NCBI GenBank assembly: GCA_010093605.1
Contig: MU004190.1
Span: 1,054,001-1,118,000 of the forward strand
DNA length: 64,000 bases
DNA from: Lophium mytilinum
Taxonomy: Eukaryota; Ascomycota; Dothideomycetes; Mytilinidiales; Mytilinidiaceae
Direction: 5' to 3'
Below are positions 19,708 through 32,426 of this stretch, piece by piece. The notes under the pieces are model-generated. The model worked only from the letters and a program-made list of their open reading frames with translations. It had not been told where the DNA came from and did no database searches. The translations under genes and the position numbers were made by a program. Position 1 is the first letter of the stretch; the number at the start of each line of letters is the position of its first letter.

Positions 19708-22700
19708 CTAGAGCTTCCACCCCCATAACCAAGCCTCCAAAAGATCGACCGTGATTGGCTCAAAGTCAACTCTAGAGGCCGCCGCCGCTCTTTTTCTATC
19801 CGCCGGGGACCAGTGATACCCCATACCGTCCCCAAACACCCTATACGCCTCCAAGAACCCTAGCGCCCCCGTCTCCATTACATCCATATCCCCCTCTTTC
19901 CCTCTCCTCTCCAACTCTCCCACCCACTCCGACAAGCTCACCGTCCTCAAATTCATCCTAAACCTCTCCCTCAACGTCCTGACCACAATATCCCAGGGCT
20001 TAGGCCTCGGATGCACAAGGTTGAACACCCGCGGTTCCTGATCCTGTCCCCCATCTTTAGTATCTACGACCTCCCTCACCATTTCCGCGAGCTGGTCTAC
20101 CGGCGCCCAATCAGCCATGACAACGCGCTCAGGAACAATTCCCATAACCCTAGACGCCCGAATCAGCGAACGCAGCCACTCCTGCTCCGCCCACAGCCCC
20201 TTCCTCAGATCAGCCGGCCCACCCATCTGGCCAATGCGGAGAATATCAACAGGCACTGCTGACCGCTGGCACGCGATCTCGAGCATGCGTTCACAGACCC
20301 ATTTGCCTTCGGAGTAGCCCCGTCTTAGCGCTGACCCCGGGTTATCAATCGGTGACTCCATATATAGGGCGTCATCAGGTTTGACATGCATCTCGTTTCT
20401 GGCCGCGCAAGCAGAGGAGATGAAGACAATGCGGGGCCGGCGAATACTAGTGACGGACCAGTCGATGACGTGACGAAGGCCACAGATGAAGGGCGTTTCG
20501 AAAGCCTCGAGCGGGCTGGCAAAGTCCGGCTTCCAGGCGTTGTAAAGTATGACGTCGACATCATCTATTAGAATTTTGCAGAGGTTGTGGTCGAGTGAGA
20601 GGTTTGGGAGGCTGATATCGATGGGTAAGTAAGCTGCTTTGAAAGCAGCGGGGTGTGAAGCGGCAACGGGCGGAGGAGAAGCGGGATAGGTATCCATGCA
20701 GTATATTTTTGACACCCAGGGAGACTCTAGAAGGGAGAGAAGGAGATGGGATCCGAAATAGCCTTCATAGCCAATCAGAGCGATATGCTTTGGGAAGAGG
20801 AGGGGGGGCTGGGGTATTGCGGCCCTGGCGATTAGCCCTGATGTATGTTTTTTGACCATTGCTTGCATGCTGATGAAGCGGACGTCATTGTTGTCTTGAC
20901 TAGGAACGCCTTTCAGAGTGAGGAACTTGTAGACAGCAGTCGTTATTCCCTGAACTGTTGAATTTAGGTAAATCATTCGTGGTGATATCCACGAGACATC
21001 AGCGGTCGGTAAGACTATTTGTAGACCAAATCTGAGCCTTGCGACGATCTCACCAATTTGGAGATAATCAAGGCCGTGAGAGAGGAGATCCTTGCGAGAG
21101 CCTGCTTCTGTTGATGCCAGGAAGCACTGAGAAAGGATGTCATGGACGAACCGTGCAACATCTTCCATCTTGAATGTTTTTTCGGTCGAAGGCGTCAAAG
21201 GAAATCCAACATCCGGATTTGCAACCCTGTCCTGAGAGTACAAATGGTCGAGTTCCAACTCATAGAGTTGCTCCGTCAGCTTTCTGACGATAGTGCCCTT
21301 GGAAGCTCTGGCGAAGGGCTTCTCCGGGTTTGCTACTAGTATTCTGGATCGAAGTATCTTTCCTTGCACTGGGGCAAGCCGATTGGCCTCTTTTACGAGT
21401 GGCCACACAAGATCCAGGATTCGCTCCCGTGCTACGTCCACGTTCAATGCTAGCTCAACCATCAGCGCCGGCTGAGGTCTACCTTGGCCGACAACAAGGG
21501 CACCGGTTAGGAGCGAAATATTTTGAAGGGCCATCTCTATGGGAACAGCGTTGAGAGTATGGGCGCCGGAAAGAACTATGATGTCATCCTTACGGCCATA
21601 GTATCGCCAGAGGTTCGGCTTGGTCGGATGGGGACTGAACAGGTCCCTGGTGTGATACCGGGTAGTACCAGGCAGACTGTGGTATAAGCCGATGAAGTCC
21701 TTGGTTTTTTTATCCACACTAACTACAAGCTCAAATGTCTGCTCTTGATCACCTGTCTTCTCCATTTGAACATTCATGTATGGATTCCATTCCACCCAAC
21801 TCCAGTCCTCTGGTCCCGGAGCAAGGTGAGGCAGGCAAAGTATTTCAGTAGATCCATAGAAATTGATTATGTCGGTCACTTGGCGGATCCGTTCTGCTAT
21901 GCCTAACGACAATGGTCCTCCGGTAAAGACGAGATGAGCCAATCCTCGGAATACATCTAGTCCGCCTGGCTCGAGGAATAAATTTTCGATAGTCGCGGGT
22001 GGAAGATAGAGTACTCGGATGTTCTGGTGGCTTCGTATTTCTTTTATAAGGTAGACACTTGGAGGCATAAGGGGTGGGCCTAAAACTGGAAACGCCGATG
22101 AAAAAAGCGGGCCAACTTCGATAGAGTCAGCAGAATATTCATTCATCGGACTCGCAAAGGTCAGCTTACCCACTAAAGCTATGAATCCAGCAAGCTACCC
22201 CTTCGTAAGCATAAGACCTACCAGTCCACATTACAAGCTTACATGATAGTGAGGGAGTACGCTATAGAAGCGACCCCAAGTGTTCCACGACGAAAAGTCC
22301 TGGTTCTCTCTTCCCGGAGTGCTTGGGAGATTTCGCTGATTATCAAGGACTGCAAATGAGCCATGTGTCAGAAAAATAGGCTTAGGGTGACCTGTTACGT
22401 ATCAGCGTTGCCGATATCATCCATCATTTCAACTACCTGTCGATCCCGATGAATGCATTATTGCCACTTCTCTCCGACTATGCGTATCGAAACGCTCGTT
22501 ATACTGATACAGTTTGGGAGTACTGTACAGCATCTCCCTGAATGCCGGAATCTCATCGCCGATTAGAGAGGGCTGGATAGCATGTAGTTGCCGAACCAAA
22601 GGACTGACTTCTTCCGCGTAAAGAAGTTGGTAGCAGTAGGTCTGCTGAAGCAACGAGATGTTTGTTGCAGAGAGGTTTCTGATGGATAGGAACAAGACCT

Positions 22701-23044
22701 AGAGCGGTCAGTGCATACTTCAAGCGAGGTGAAAGTATGATCACCTTGTATCCACACTTCACGGCAGCTAAAAACATGATGGCGCCTCGCAAATCGGGAA
22801 TGCCTAAATAACCTAACGTCTCGTACGTAAGGCTCACCCCCTTTTTGTATGTAATCCAGTGAGCCATATAGTCAACGCAACGGGCCATATCAGCACAGGT
22901 AATGTCCATGAAGCCGTCCGAGAGGTCCGGCGAACGTGGGATGGCAGCAAAAAGTCGGCCGGGGTCGGAACGGGAGTACTCGTCGAGCGCTTGTGGTAAA
23001 GTTCGTTTCCCATAGTCAACTTCCGCCGTCGGCGCCGATGTCAT
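19708..23044 (-). CDS. NRPS-like reductase (adenylation - carrier - reductase), carrier serine replaced
   Basis: Enzymes of this class activate a carboxylic acid as adenylate, load it on a carrier and release it as an aldehyde or alcohol. Minus-strand exons are 22745..23044, 22437..22698, 22243..22391 and 19708..22194, giving 1065 residues. Adenylation motifs: IMHSSGSTGHPKPIFLTHGS, FYGSTE, YHTRDLF, YYGRKDDIIVLSG and ASKGTIVRKL. The carrier region near residue 614 reads SHGLDYLQIGE, where relatives have D-S-L; the serine that takes phosphopantetheine is tyrosine (codon 21064..21066). The reductase domain starts with IALIGYEGYFGSHLLLSLLE (NADP fold) and has the SDR pair Y-x3-K in GYSEGKWVCE. 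Intron boundaries restore the family order CGYKVLFLSIRNLS and LPHYHLAGF. The substrate is unknown. The neighbouring regulator at 23985 is divergent, and the fumarate reductase lies downstream. Confidence 0.9.
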
Positions 23045-23984
23045 GACTGAAATGGGATGCTAGGAAGAAGCATTAAGATAGAAAAAGAAGGCATGAGACA
23101 GCGGCATCGCACGGTTTATAGGCTGACAGGATCTTTTAATGCCGAAATACTGGAGATGTTCGTATGTGGCTGTTCGTCTTCCATGTCGCGATAACCGAAC
23201 ATCCAGTATATTTTTATCACTGGACCAATCAATGGAGAAACACTGGAGGAGCGGCGTGCGGAAAACGTCCTGCAGGAACAATAATCAGGACCAAGCATTT
23301 TCCTCTTTCGGCAAAGGCGCATCCTGTCAAACAGGGGACAAAATAGGTCTACATAAATAGCGCGGACGAGGATGAAACAATTTGAGTGCCTATACGCCGC
23401 GAGCTATGTGATAGGCATACAACTGCAGGGAACTGGCATCCTTCTTGCCCGAAAGTGTATGTTGTATAAGCTTTAGGTCCCCGTCAATGAGTTTGCCACC
23501 CTTGGAGTGTTTCGGGAATAAAAAGGAGCGTATGCGTTTAGCTTATCGGATCTCTTTTCTATGGAGAATTACGACCGCGACCGAAATATAGGTCCAACAT
23601 GAGTGGTGTAACATGCGATGCGCTTGCCTCGGTGGTAACGTGCATACTTAGCCTTAAAAAACCGCCCCGCCTAAGCTTCGGCCGACACGCATCGACGCAA
23701 AGTAAGCGCATAGAAAGATGGCTGTATGGATCATCGAGCTCGAACTGCTATGGGACAAAGAGTTTCTATGATGAGTGGGCTATGTGAAGGACTGTCCGCA
23801 ATGGAGTGGTAGTTGTTAAGAGACGGGAGGCAGAATATCAGGGGTTTAACCGGATATAGCAATAGCGGCTTGGCCTCATCTTCCGCTAGGTATAACTCCT
23901 GGCTGCTTTGTAATGCTAGTAAGACTGCTATTCCCATCGCAAAATGGACACGCAAAGCCCTGATCAGTCACATATTCCATTAGT
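23045..23984. other. divergent promoter region, NRPS-like gene and regulator
   Basis: About 0.9 kb between the start of the NRPS-like gene and the first possible ATG of the regulator. Searched for the missing Zn2Cys6 exon: cysteine pairs here do not fit the C-x2-C-x6-C spacing. Confidence 0.5.
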
Positions 23985-25912
23985 ATGGAGAGCAAGAAAG
24001 GCGGGAGACCTTATCGTGTCCGCTTCCGCAATTCTACGTGCCCGAGTGGAGCCGTGACAGGCGCCGACTATAAGAAGTATGACTTCTTCTTCGATCCGCA
24101 CCAAGTCTGGCTCAAGACTCGAAGAACCCGTAAGCATCTTTCATTGCAGCCTTTGTGACAGCGTCTAAAGTGCGCGACTTAGTCACATTTCACGATCAGT
24201 CAAGGTCTATCTACTACGACGCGAATAATGCAGAGGAAGAGTCGGAATTCGACGTGGTCCCTGATAGGACAGAACCTGGTGCGCCTCCACCTCAAACGCA
24301 GCTCGAGCATGGTCCCAACTTCCAGGATCCCGTGTGCCGTAGGAACGAGCCCACGCGAGCCAGCCAGCAGCAGCCCCCCGCCCAGAACACCCCTACCCTG
24401 AGCACCATCACTGCTAGTACCCTTACAGGGGAAGCAGACATCAATTGTAACTCAAGCCATGATTCGTGTATGCATGTCGAAGAAAGCTCTGATGGGTTCG
24501 ACTGTGGTGTGCCATTCAGCAGATTTCCCGACTCATGCAAGTTTAACAACATGAAAGAGGCGTCCTTGTTTCGACACTACATAGAGGATCTCGCGCGTTG
24601 GGTAAGTGATTCCGGCTCTACACTAAGAACTGGTTCAAGGTTACTTTGGGGACGCTTAGTATCAAGCATAAACTAACTGACTTCAAGTTCGATGTTTGCA
24701 ACCCTCATCGACCCTTTGCATATGCTGTCCCCAGACTAGCAGCTTCGAGTCCACTACTACGGAAAGCCATTCTTGCTCACTCGGCACATCACATCAGCCG
24801 GACCACAGGATCCGATCCATCACTCCCCTTCCAGTATCTAGAGGAGTGCCTTGCGTTGCTAATCCCGGAATTAAAGAATGAGCAAGTCATGGGCGTGGAA
24901 AACAGCGCCCTCATCGCCACCATCTTTCTACGCTCATTTGGCGAATTCGAAGGTAATTCTATATGAAAAACGACTCCGATCATTTTTTAGCAGAGACTAA
25001 CTGAACTGGCATAGACATTGCTTCAGGCGAATTTCACATTTCCGGGACTTCTCTTTTCATCCAGTCTGGTGGTGGGTGCGAGTCACTTCGCCGCTCGAAC
25101 AAGCTGCGGAATGCGGCCTACTGGATTCATCTGCGCCAGGAAGTCGGCTACAGTGTCGTCGAGCAGCGAAACATCCGTGCTAACCTCAACATCTGTCCGT
25201 TTGACGCGTCGGCTGATGCCAGCAGTGACGCCGGTTGGTGCAATCGAGTAGTCTGGATTTGCGTTCAAGTCCTCCGGTGGGCATTTGGTGACAACAGTAC
25301 TGTCGAACGGCACAATGAGCTCACCGACATGATCGAAGACTGGGAGAACCGTCGGCCTCAGACTTTCGAGGCGATGATGGATCTCCGTGGGCCATTTGAT
25401 TCCGACGTATGGGACAAGGAGGTGTGGTTTACGAATGACGAGCATAGTAAGACCCCTTTCCCACGATTCCAGTATTCCGACTGAATAGCGCGAAATACAG
25501 TCGACGCTCTGCAGTACCTCCTGATTGCAAAGCTCATTCTATCGCTGCACAACCCGCATCTACCTAGGCTAGGCCTGCGCGCTCAAACAGCGTATTCGAA
25601 CTCGAAAGCCATGAACCAATTCTACGTCCGAACCATGTGCGTAGCCGCCAAATGTAGCAGCTTCGTCCCGGCAAAATTCATGGCCTGTAACGTACTCTTC
25701 GCCAGTAAGTCTAGTCTAGATCTATACTTGAGCTCAAATATCCCTTAGTTACGAATGCTGTACTGACTCGTACAGCTGGCGGCTGCTTCCACCTGAAGGC
25801 CGACCAAGAGAACGTCGTCGACTTTCTCCGCAGCTGCGAGCGCGACCATGGCTATGCAACCAAAGCCCACGTCGAGGCGCTCGAAAATATATGGGCTGCG
25901 AACTATCAATGA
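23985..25912 (+). CDS. Fungal_trans_2-type (PF11951-like) regulator, 5' end unresolved, zinc cluster not seen
   Basis: The C-terminal regulatory domain is clear, in exons ending at 24601, then 24688..24952, 25015..25446, 25501..25704 and 25776..25912. All introns have GT-AG borders and keep the frame. Telling stretches are EASLFRHYIEDLARWFDVCN, SPLLRKAILAHSAHHISR, LIPELKNEQ, ATIFLRSFGEFEDIASGEFH and QYLLIAKLILSLHNPHLPRL, as in ARG81/acriflavine-type regulators. The 5' part is open from about 24155 (VRDLVTFHDQSRSIYYD) but lacks an early ATG. An upstream ATG at 23985 (MESKKGGRPYRVRFR) could join by a 32-bp intron at 24129..24160, which is shorter than usual. No C-x2-C-x6-C zinc cluster is visible in any frame. 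It is divergent from the NRPS-like gene and could be its regulator, or a decayed one. Confidence 0.7.
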
Positions 25913-26803
25913 GATTATCCCAAAAACCACCGAAAACAGCCGTCAGAAGAGTCCCAGTGGTCGAATCGAGAGCGACAGGTCAACACACGAAAACATACCA
26001 ATATAACTTATGTCAAGCGACAACAGGCGTCGCTATATAAAGGACTCACCTTTCCATTGGGCTCAGTTGCGTTCGAAAGCATCACTCTCCGAAGCGGCTT
26101 TCGGAGTACCGAGCTCGATAGTATCATTCGGGCCCCCGCATTATAGAGAGAGCGGGCTTCACATATGCCGACATCCACCCCTCGTGTTGGACCTCAGAAT
26201 GGGTAGCTAGGCACCACGAGCCCTTTACCGCTACCTACAGATCGCCCCTCCTCATCATGCTCTCTGGAACACCGAAACTCCCATCGAGGGCCCCCAGGGC
26301 CCTTCTACACCCCTTCCAAATCCCCTCCAAATCCCGTCTGATATACGGCTTCCGGTCTCAGCCACCTATTTGAGCCTTCGAATCGGACTCGCAGCAAAAG
26401 GCTCGCAACAGACCAAAGATTTGACCCGAAGCAGCTTAAGAGACTCTATGTTCAACACTTTGGCCGGTGCCAAGAATTACCAAATCGGGAGTGAGAAGCG
26501 GGGAGGACGGGGTTCCCCCCACGATGGCAAATCCGCTTCATCCCAAAGGCAACAGCATCACCACACGAGCAACCACTTGCATCCGCACCCAAAACATTAT
26601 AGCAAATAGAAATCGATCTTCATGATTTTATACATAACCCGAAGCACCTGACTCCCATCCCCGTGCCCCCCCGCTCTCCGCTCCAAAAGCCACCTCATCA
26701 CTTTCACAGGCAGGCCACTTCCACCACCTAAAAATCATGAATAACTCTAACCAATGCATTTCAATTCACACGCAAACACAGGTCTTAACTCGGAAGCCGC
26801 CGC
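25913..26803. other. convergent intergenic region
   Basis: Contains the 3' end of the regulator and the KAR2 3' UTR. C-rich low-complexity stretches lie around 26280-26330 and 26640-26690. I see no gene. Confidence 0.5.
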
Positions 26804-29134
26804 TTATAGCTCATCGTGCCCCGCATCCTCATCGCCATCGTAATCCGGCATGCCTCCCGCGCCGCCGCCATACAGCTTCGAGGTAATTGGGTAGGCGACG
26901 CTGCTGAGCTTCTCCTTCTGCTCGTCAAAGTCCTCGGCGTTGGCCGTGGCGGCGTTTTCTTCGAGCCAGTCTTGGGTTTCCTTGACGGCTTCGAGGAGCT
27001 GTGATATCGAATTAGTGTTTCTTTCTTTAATTTGTTTCTTTCTTTGATTGGCAGGGAAGGGATCAACATACATCGTTCTTGTCCTCCTCGTCGATCTTGC
27101 CACCAAGGCCCTCCTCGTCGTTGACCTGGTTCTTGAGGCTGTAGGCGTAGTTCTCGAGGCCGTTCCTGGACTCGATGCGCTCGCGGGTTGCCTTATCTTC
27201 TTCGGCGTACTTCTCGGCTTCCTCGACCATGCGCTCAATTTCCTCGGCTGAGAGGCGGCCCTTGTCGTTCGTGATGGCGATGGAGTCACCCTTGCCTGTG
27301 CCCTTGTCGACGGCGCTGACCTTGAGGACACCGTTGGCGTCGAGCTCGAATGTCACTTCGACTTGAGGAACACCACGGGGTGCAGGACTGTGGATGTATT
27401 AGTTTGAAGAATGGGTGGTAGAATATGCAAAGGCGACTTACGGAATGCCTGTGAGCTCAAATTTGCCCAACATGTTGTTGTCCTTGGTCATAGAACGCTC
27501 GCCCTCGTAGACTTGGATCAAGACCACGGGTTGGTTGTCCGCAGCGGTGGAGAAGATCTGGCTCTTCTTGGTCGGGATGGTAGTGCCGCGCTTGATCAGG
27601 TGGGTCATGACACCGCCGGTAGTCTCGATACCAAGAGTGAGCGGGTTGACATCCATGAGAACGACCTGCTTTGTGGGTATTAGCATAACTCAAAATCAAT
27701 AATGAGCAGAGTAGACACGTACATTAGCCTTGGTATCACCGGACAAGACACCACCCTGGACGGCCGCACCATAGGCAACGGCTTCATCGGGGTTGACATC
27801 CTTGCGCGCTTTCTTGCCGAAGAACTCTTCGAGCATAGCCTGGACTTTGGGGATACGGGTAGAACCACCGACAAGAACAATGTCGTCAATGTCGCTCTTC
27901 TTCATCTTCGCGTCCTTGAGAACCTGTTCGACAGGCTTAAGGGTCTTCTTGAAAAGATCGTTGTTAAGCTCTTCGAACTTAGCGCGGGTAAGGGTCTCAG
28001 AAAAGTCCTCGCCGGCGTGGAAGGACTCGATTTCGATCTTAGCGGTCTTCTGGGAAGAGAGAGTTCGCTTCGCCTTCTCGACCTCACGCTTCAGCTTGCC
28101 CATAGTCTTGGCGTCCTTGGTGATATCGACGCTCTTCTCCTTGTTGTACTTCTTGGCGAAGTACGTGATAACACGCTGATCGAAATCTTCACCACCGAGA
28201 TGGGTGTCACCAGCGGTAGCCTGGACCTCGAAGACACCGTTGTCGATGGTAAGGATGGAAACATCGAAAGTTCCTCCTCCAAGATCGTAGACGATGACTT
28301 GGCGCTCGTCCTTGTCAGTCTTGTCCAGACCATAGGCGAGAGCGGCGGCGGTAGGTTCGTTGACGACACGGAGGACGTTCAGGCCGGCAATTGTGCCAGC
28401 GTCCTTGGTAGCCGCTCGCTGAGCGTCGTTGAAGTAGGCCGGGACAGTGACAACGGCGTTAGTGACGGTCTCGCCGAGATAGTTCTCAGCAACCTCCTTC
28501 ATCTTGCCTAGAACCATAGCGCTGATCTCCTCGGGGGTGAATGTGGTCTCCTTGCCGTGGACATCGACCTTGACGCGGGGTTGACCGCCCTTGTTGACAA
28601 CGGAGAAGGGGAAGTGCTTCATATCGGCCTGGACATCCTTCTCGGAGAACTTGCGCCCGATCAATCGTTTCTGCAGAGCTGTTAGTATTGTCATTGCGAG
28701 AGAGCTTTAGAGGGGAACTCACAATATCAAAGATAGTCCGGTGGGGGTTGCTAGCGTATTGATTCTTTGCGGCGTCACCGACCAGACGTTCTTCATCTGT
28801 GAAAGCGACCCAAGACGGTGTTATCCGGTTACCTGGCCTCATTGTTAGTCTGGGTTCTTGAAATGTGTCCTTTCAAAGTAGAGTAGAGCATACCCTGATC
28901 GTTGACCATAATTTCCACCTTTCCGTTCTTCATCACACCCACACATGAGTAAGTGGTTCCCAAATCGATACCAATGACAGGTCCCTGGACCGCGTTGTTC
29001 TCTTTGATCGGTTCCTGATCATCTGCCCGTGCCGTCGAGGCGAGCATCAAGCCCGCAACGAGAACGATAACAAGGTAGAAGGCAACCGACCACGCCGAAC
29101 GCGACGAGTTGCCGCTTCTTGACCGCCTCGCCAT
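26804..29134 (-). CDS. KAR2: ER Hsp70 chaperone BiP/Kar2
   Basis: Lumenal Hsp70 that drives post-translational import through Sec61 and folds ER proteins. Minus-strand exons: 28894..29134, 28723..28832, 27723..28670, 27442..27665, 27072..27387 and 26804..26998; 677 residues. The signal segment is [20 protein letters not shown] (residues 16-35), followed by the ATPase opening [20 protein letters not shown]. Further Hsp70 signatures are [14 protein letters not shown] and [20 protein letters not shown]. The substrate domain begins [20 protein letters not shown]. The protein ends GHDEL, giving the HDEL retrieval signal. MARRSRSG at 29134 is the preferred start because a hydrophobic signal follows; an in-frame ATG at 29200 would add a 22-residue extension. 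All introns are GT-AG, 52-73 bp. Confidence 0.97.
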
Positions 29135-31286
29135 TATGGATGTGTGTGAGAGGACTGAGGGAAAGGGCGGTAGGAGCAGTCTCTCTCGAGGAGACAGCAA
29201 AGAGAAGTGAAAGGACGAAGCCTTAAGGTTGTGTCGCCTCGGTGCACCTCTTATGCAGGAGGACGAGCAAAAGTAGAGAGAAAAGCCTCGGGTGGTGGAG
29301 AGGATTGGATGTTGAAGAGGTTGTGGGGGAAAGAGAGAACGGTGTGGGAGATGTTGCTTTAAAAGTAGCCACAGCTAAAGTTTTGGCCAGAAATCGCTTT
29401 GGAGTTCTGCCTTGTGTATTGCTTCACCGCCTGCTGTAAGGGGGAAGGCGTGGCCGTCATCCGCCACTATTTGCGACTTGCAAGCTGTCCTTTACAGGGC
29501 CCGTGGAGCGTTCCCCCTCAGCCTCACCAGTAACGATCCTGAATGTGCTACTAATTACAACTTAATCTGAGATGTCTAACAGTATCTGAAAGAACACGTG
29601 TAAGTTTGTTCGTGCTAGAATATTCTCTGATCCGAACACCATGTATCTGTACTACTTCACGTGATACGTCCCTCCTTCCTTACTATCATGCGCTATCTTG
29701 GGAGCATTCTTTGATATACCCGAATTTCTCCTTTGGAAGATCTCATTCTCAGGCACACTTCCATAGAACTCCAGATCATAGACCAACTATCTCAAAATAA
29801 CACCAACACCACCCCGCCACATTTCAGATTAGAATAGAAACTTTAAGCGCTGGTCCCTGCACCCAGCCTCCCGTGCCCCTGCCAAGCGTCTCACTCTCTC
29901 CATTCCCTCCATGTGTCCTTTTCTCAGCCCTGCACGCCTAGAAACTATCTACCCTTTTGGTTGAGACATATTAAGGCCCACCTTAATCGAACGTCGGAGA
30001 AAGAATGACTCTTCGATAGTGTCTTGCAACGTTTCCTCATGCTCGGCTGTTTGGGGCCGATAGAATCCTCTAGAAGTGGGATGGATCTGCGGTATCATTC
30101 TCGGAGCGGGAGATCTCTATGACCTAAGATTGTGTCACGGGTCGCACGCCTACGATGCTCAGTGACAGTATATAAAACTAGCTTGGGATTTATAGAGCAA
30201 TTCTCATACAAGATGCGGATCTTAGGAGCTGAAAGTTTCATACAGCTAATCCAAAAAGACGTGAACTGCAGCGGCAAGGAAAACTATAGGAAAGTGATAG
30301 AAGTATCATGTCGGTATTCGCTTCCGACTTCGTACGCTGGTCAAAAGAGTCGACCCCTCTTCCTTTGATGACGGGGTGGTCCAAGTCCCGCCATCCCTCG
30401 TCCTCTAAGTTGACCCCACCGAATAATACATAGTATTTGCAAAGAACCTGCACTTCTTACATTATGACTAGAGCACGTGTACAGAAAATCGAGTGTGCTT
30501 GAGCTCTTGCATGATACATGTAGCAGCGGGGACAACGGCAGAACCGGATTCTGAGAACCTTCCGGTCACCGTACATCAGAGAGGTCAGGTCACGCTTCAC
30601 GCAAGGCAGATCGTAGGGATGTTCTGCGTAGGTTGAAGAATGGAGAGCTGACGAGAGGAGAGCTGCGCCTAGTGACTGCATTAGTATTGGGACGCTCAGG
30701 AAGGTATGTATACGTGAAGAGTCTACTTACAGAGTTAGGTAGACAATACCATCAGGCCGAACGGTGAGATCCAATAGGTGTTGTAACGATTGTCGATGTT
30801 ACACTGTGGCAGCCCTCCAAGTTGGCTGGATCGGATGATTGTCCGCAGTTGCACTGCCCAAGGTAGCACCAATTTGAGTCCATGGAACAAAAGGAAGGGA
30901 AACCATAGATAAAGTGCAAAGGTGCTCATACTCAACCCCACACCCTAGAACCGGAAACTCTGCGAAAGGGTAGCTTTAGCAAGGAACATCCGACTGAACG
31001 TATTTAGATGTTTGGGAACGTATTGTGGACACGTATGAGAAATCTCCCTTATCACCGATGCCAGATCTCCAACGCTAAGTGCCCAAACGTATATCGCATG
31101 AGAATCTGATTCTAGGATTTTTTAGTGATCATTTCCGGAATGTACATAAGTGAGTAATCTCAGCTTGGAGACACTCAACTTTCGTACGACGGCTCTTTTT
31201 GTAGTTTGTAGCAGGGAGTGGATGGATGAATGGTTGGGTCCGCTCTGAATAGTTCTGAGTCAAACGCTGAGAGCTTTTGGCATATC
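29135..31286. other. long intergenic region upstream of KAR2
   Basis: About 2.1 kb. The part next to KAR2 is its promoter, which in fungi usually carries unfolded-protein-response elements; I did not find one I would mark. Several short open frames at 29.6-30.9 kb have no motif. Nothing else recognised. Confidence 0.5.
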
Positions 31287-32426
31287 TCAAAGCACGGTCG
31301 GGGAACGACTACTAGGGAAGCTCGAAGGATGCTTAGCTCGCATGTGGCGTTTAAGATTGTCATTGCGTCTGAAAGGAGCTGATTGGCAGTTCGCAAAAGG
31401 GCAGTTGAAGGTCTCTTGCGCGCTCTGCTCCCCGTGGCGGCTCTTCTCGTGCCGTACAAGATCTGCCCTTAGACCAAAAGGCTTCTGTTGGCAACCTGGG
31501 ATGGTGCAACGATATCTTTTATTGTGGATGCGGTGGAAGTGTTTTCTATAGCCAATGTTAGAATTGGTTCTAAAACTTTAAGATACGCTTCCTAGGTCGG
31601 CCAACGCGAGGCTCACTGGGATGCTTACCTCAGTAGGCATGGCTTCTCGAAGGCCATTCCACATTCAGAGCAACGTGAAGGCGAGACGAGTGGACATGTT
31701 CGTTGCGAGGGCGAAGCTGAAGGAGCACTGGTGGGAGGGCGGTCTTGTCGAGGGGATGCTAAAAGCTCAGCATCTAGGTTATAGCAGGTACTGGACTCGG
31801 CTGAAGGAGATGTCGACACAAACTCGGAAATGGATGAGGTAGTTGCGGCGGGAGGGGGAGTTGAGCTGCTACACGAAGAGATATCGTCTTGAACTGGCGA
31901 GTATTCTGGTCCAGTGGAAGGAGAGGACGCACAGTCCGGAAAATGGAGCCATTTGGCCCAAATGGTGGGGTTTAATTCGAACTCGACCTCAAAAGGGTCG
32001 ACATATTCGGGGAGTAGAGTACCAGAGTCAGAATTTAAATGATGGTCCTGATGGTCGCTCTGAATTGGTGGTGCGCGAAGACGTTATGTCTTCGCGCAAA
32101 GGCGCAGTTGGGGTAGATATAGAAGAGCTAGAGTCGTAGGCTGATCGAAACGGACGAAGTCCCCCTTCACCACTCGCCGTGAAGGCGTGGCTCGGGGAAT
32201 GTGACGCGAAGGCTCCGCTGCCTAGGAAGGAAGTTTCAACGATGATGGAACTTGAGATGGTGAGATTGAAGTTGAGTCGGAGATTCCGAGGCTTAAATGG
32301 AACGTGAAAGACGGAGGCATGCCGTGGGGGCGAGAACCGTGGCAGCGAATCAAACTGTCTTCCTGCAGGCGAGGGTGGTTGAGAAACGCCACAGCTGGGA
32401 GTATGCCTCATCGTGCGTGGCGGCAT
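31287..32426 (-). CDS. C2H2 zinc-finger protein, 5' reading frame unresolved
   Basis: Three C2H2 fingers are encoded on the minus strand: RCSECGMAFEKPCLLR joined to KHFHRIH, then YRCTIPGCQQKPFGLRADLV with RHEKSRH, then FNCPFANCQSAPFRRNDNLK with RHMRAKH. Exons 31629..about 32090 and 31287..31545 are joined across the intron 31546..31628 (GTAAGC, CTATAG), which splits the first finger between Leu-Arg and Lys. A serine/proline-rich region (DDISSCSSSTPPPAATTSSI) precedes the fingers. Its frame stays open upstream only to a TAA near 32081. The plausible N terminus (MPPRTMRHTPSCGV, ATG at 32426) is in another frame down to 32028. Either an intron with a weak donor or a one-base shift connects the two. 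Likely a nuclear transcription factor. Confidence 0.7.

Noticed and set aside
27702-28511. 269-codon plus-strand frame opposite KAR2
   Set aside because: It is the antisense shadow of the conserved Hsp70 coding sequence.
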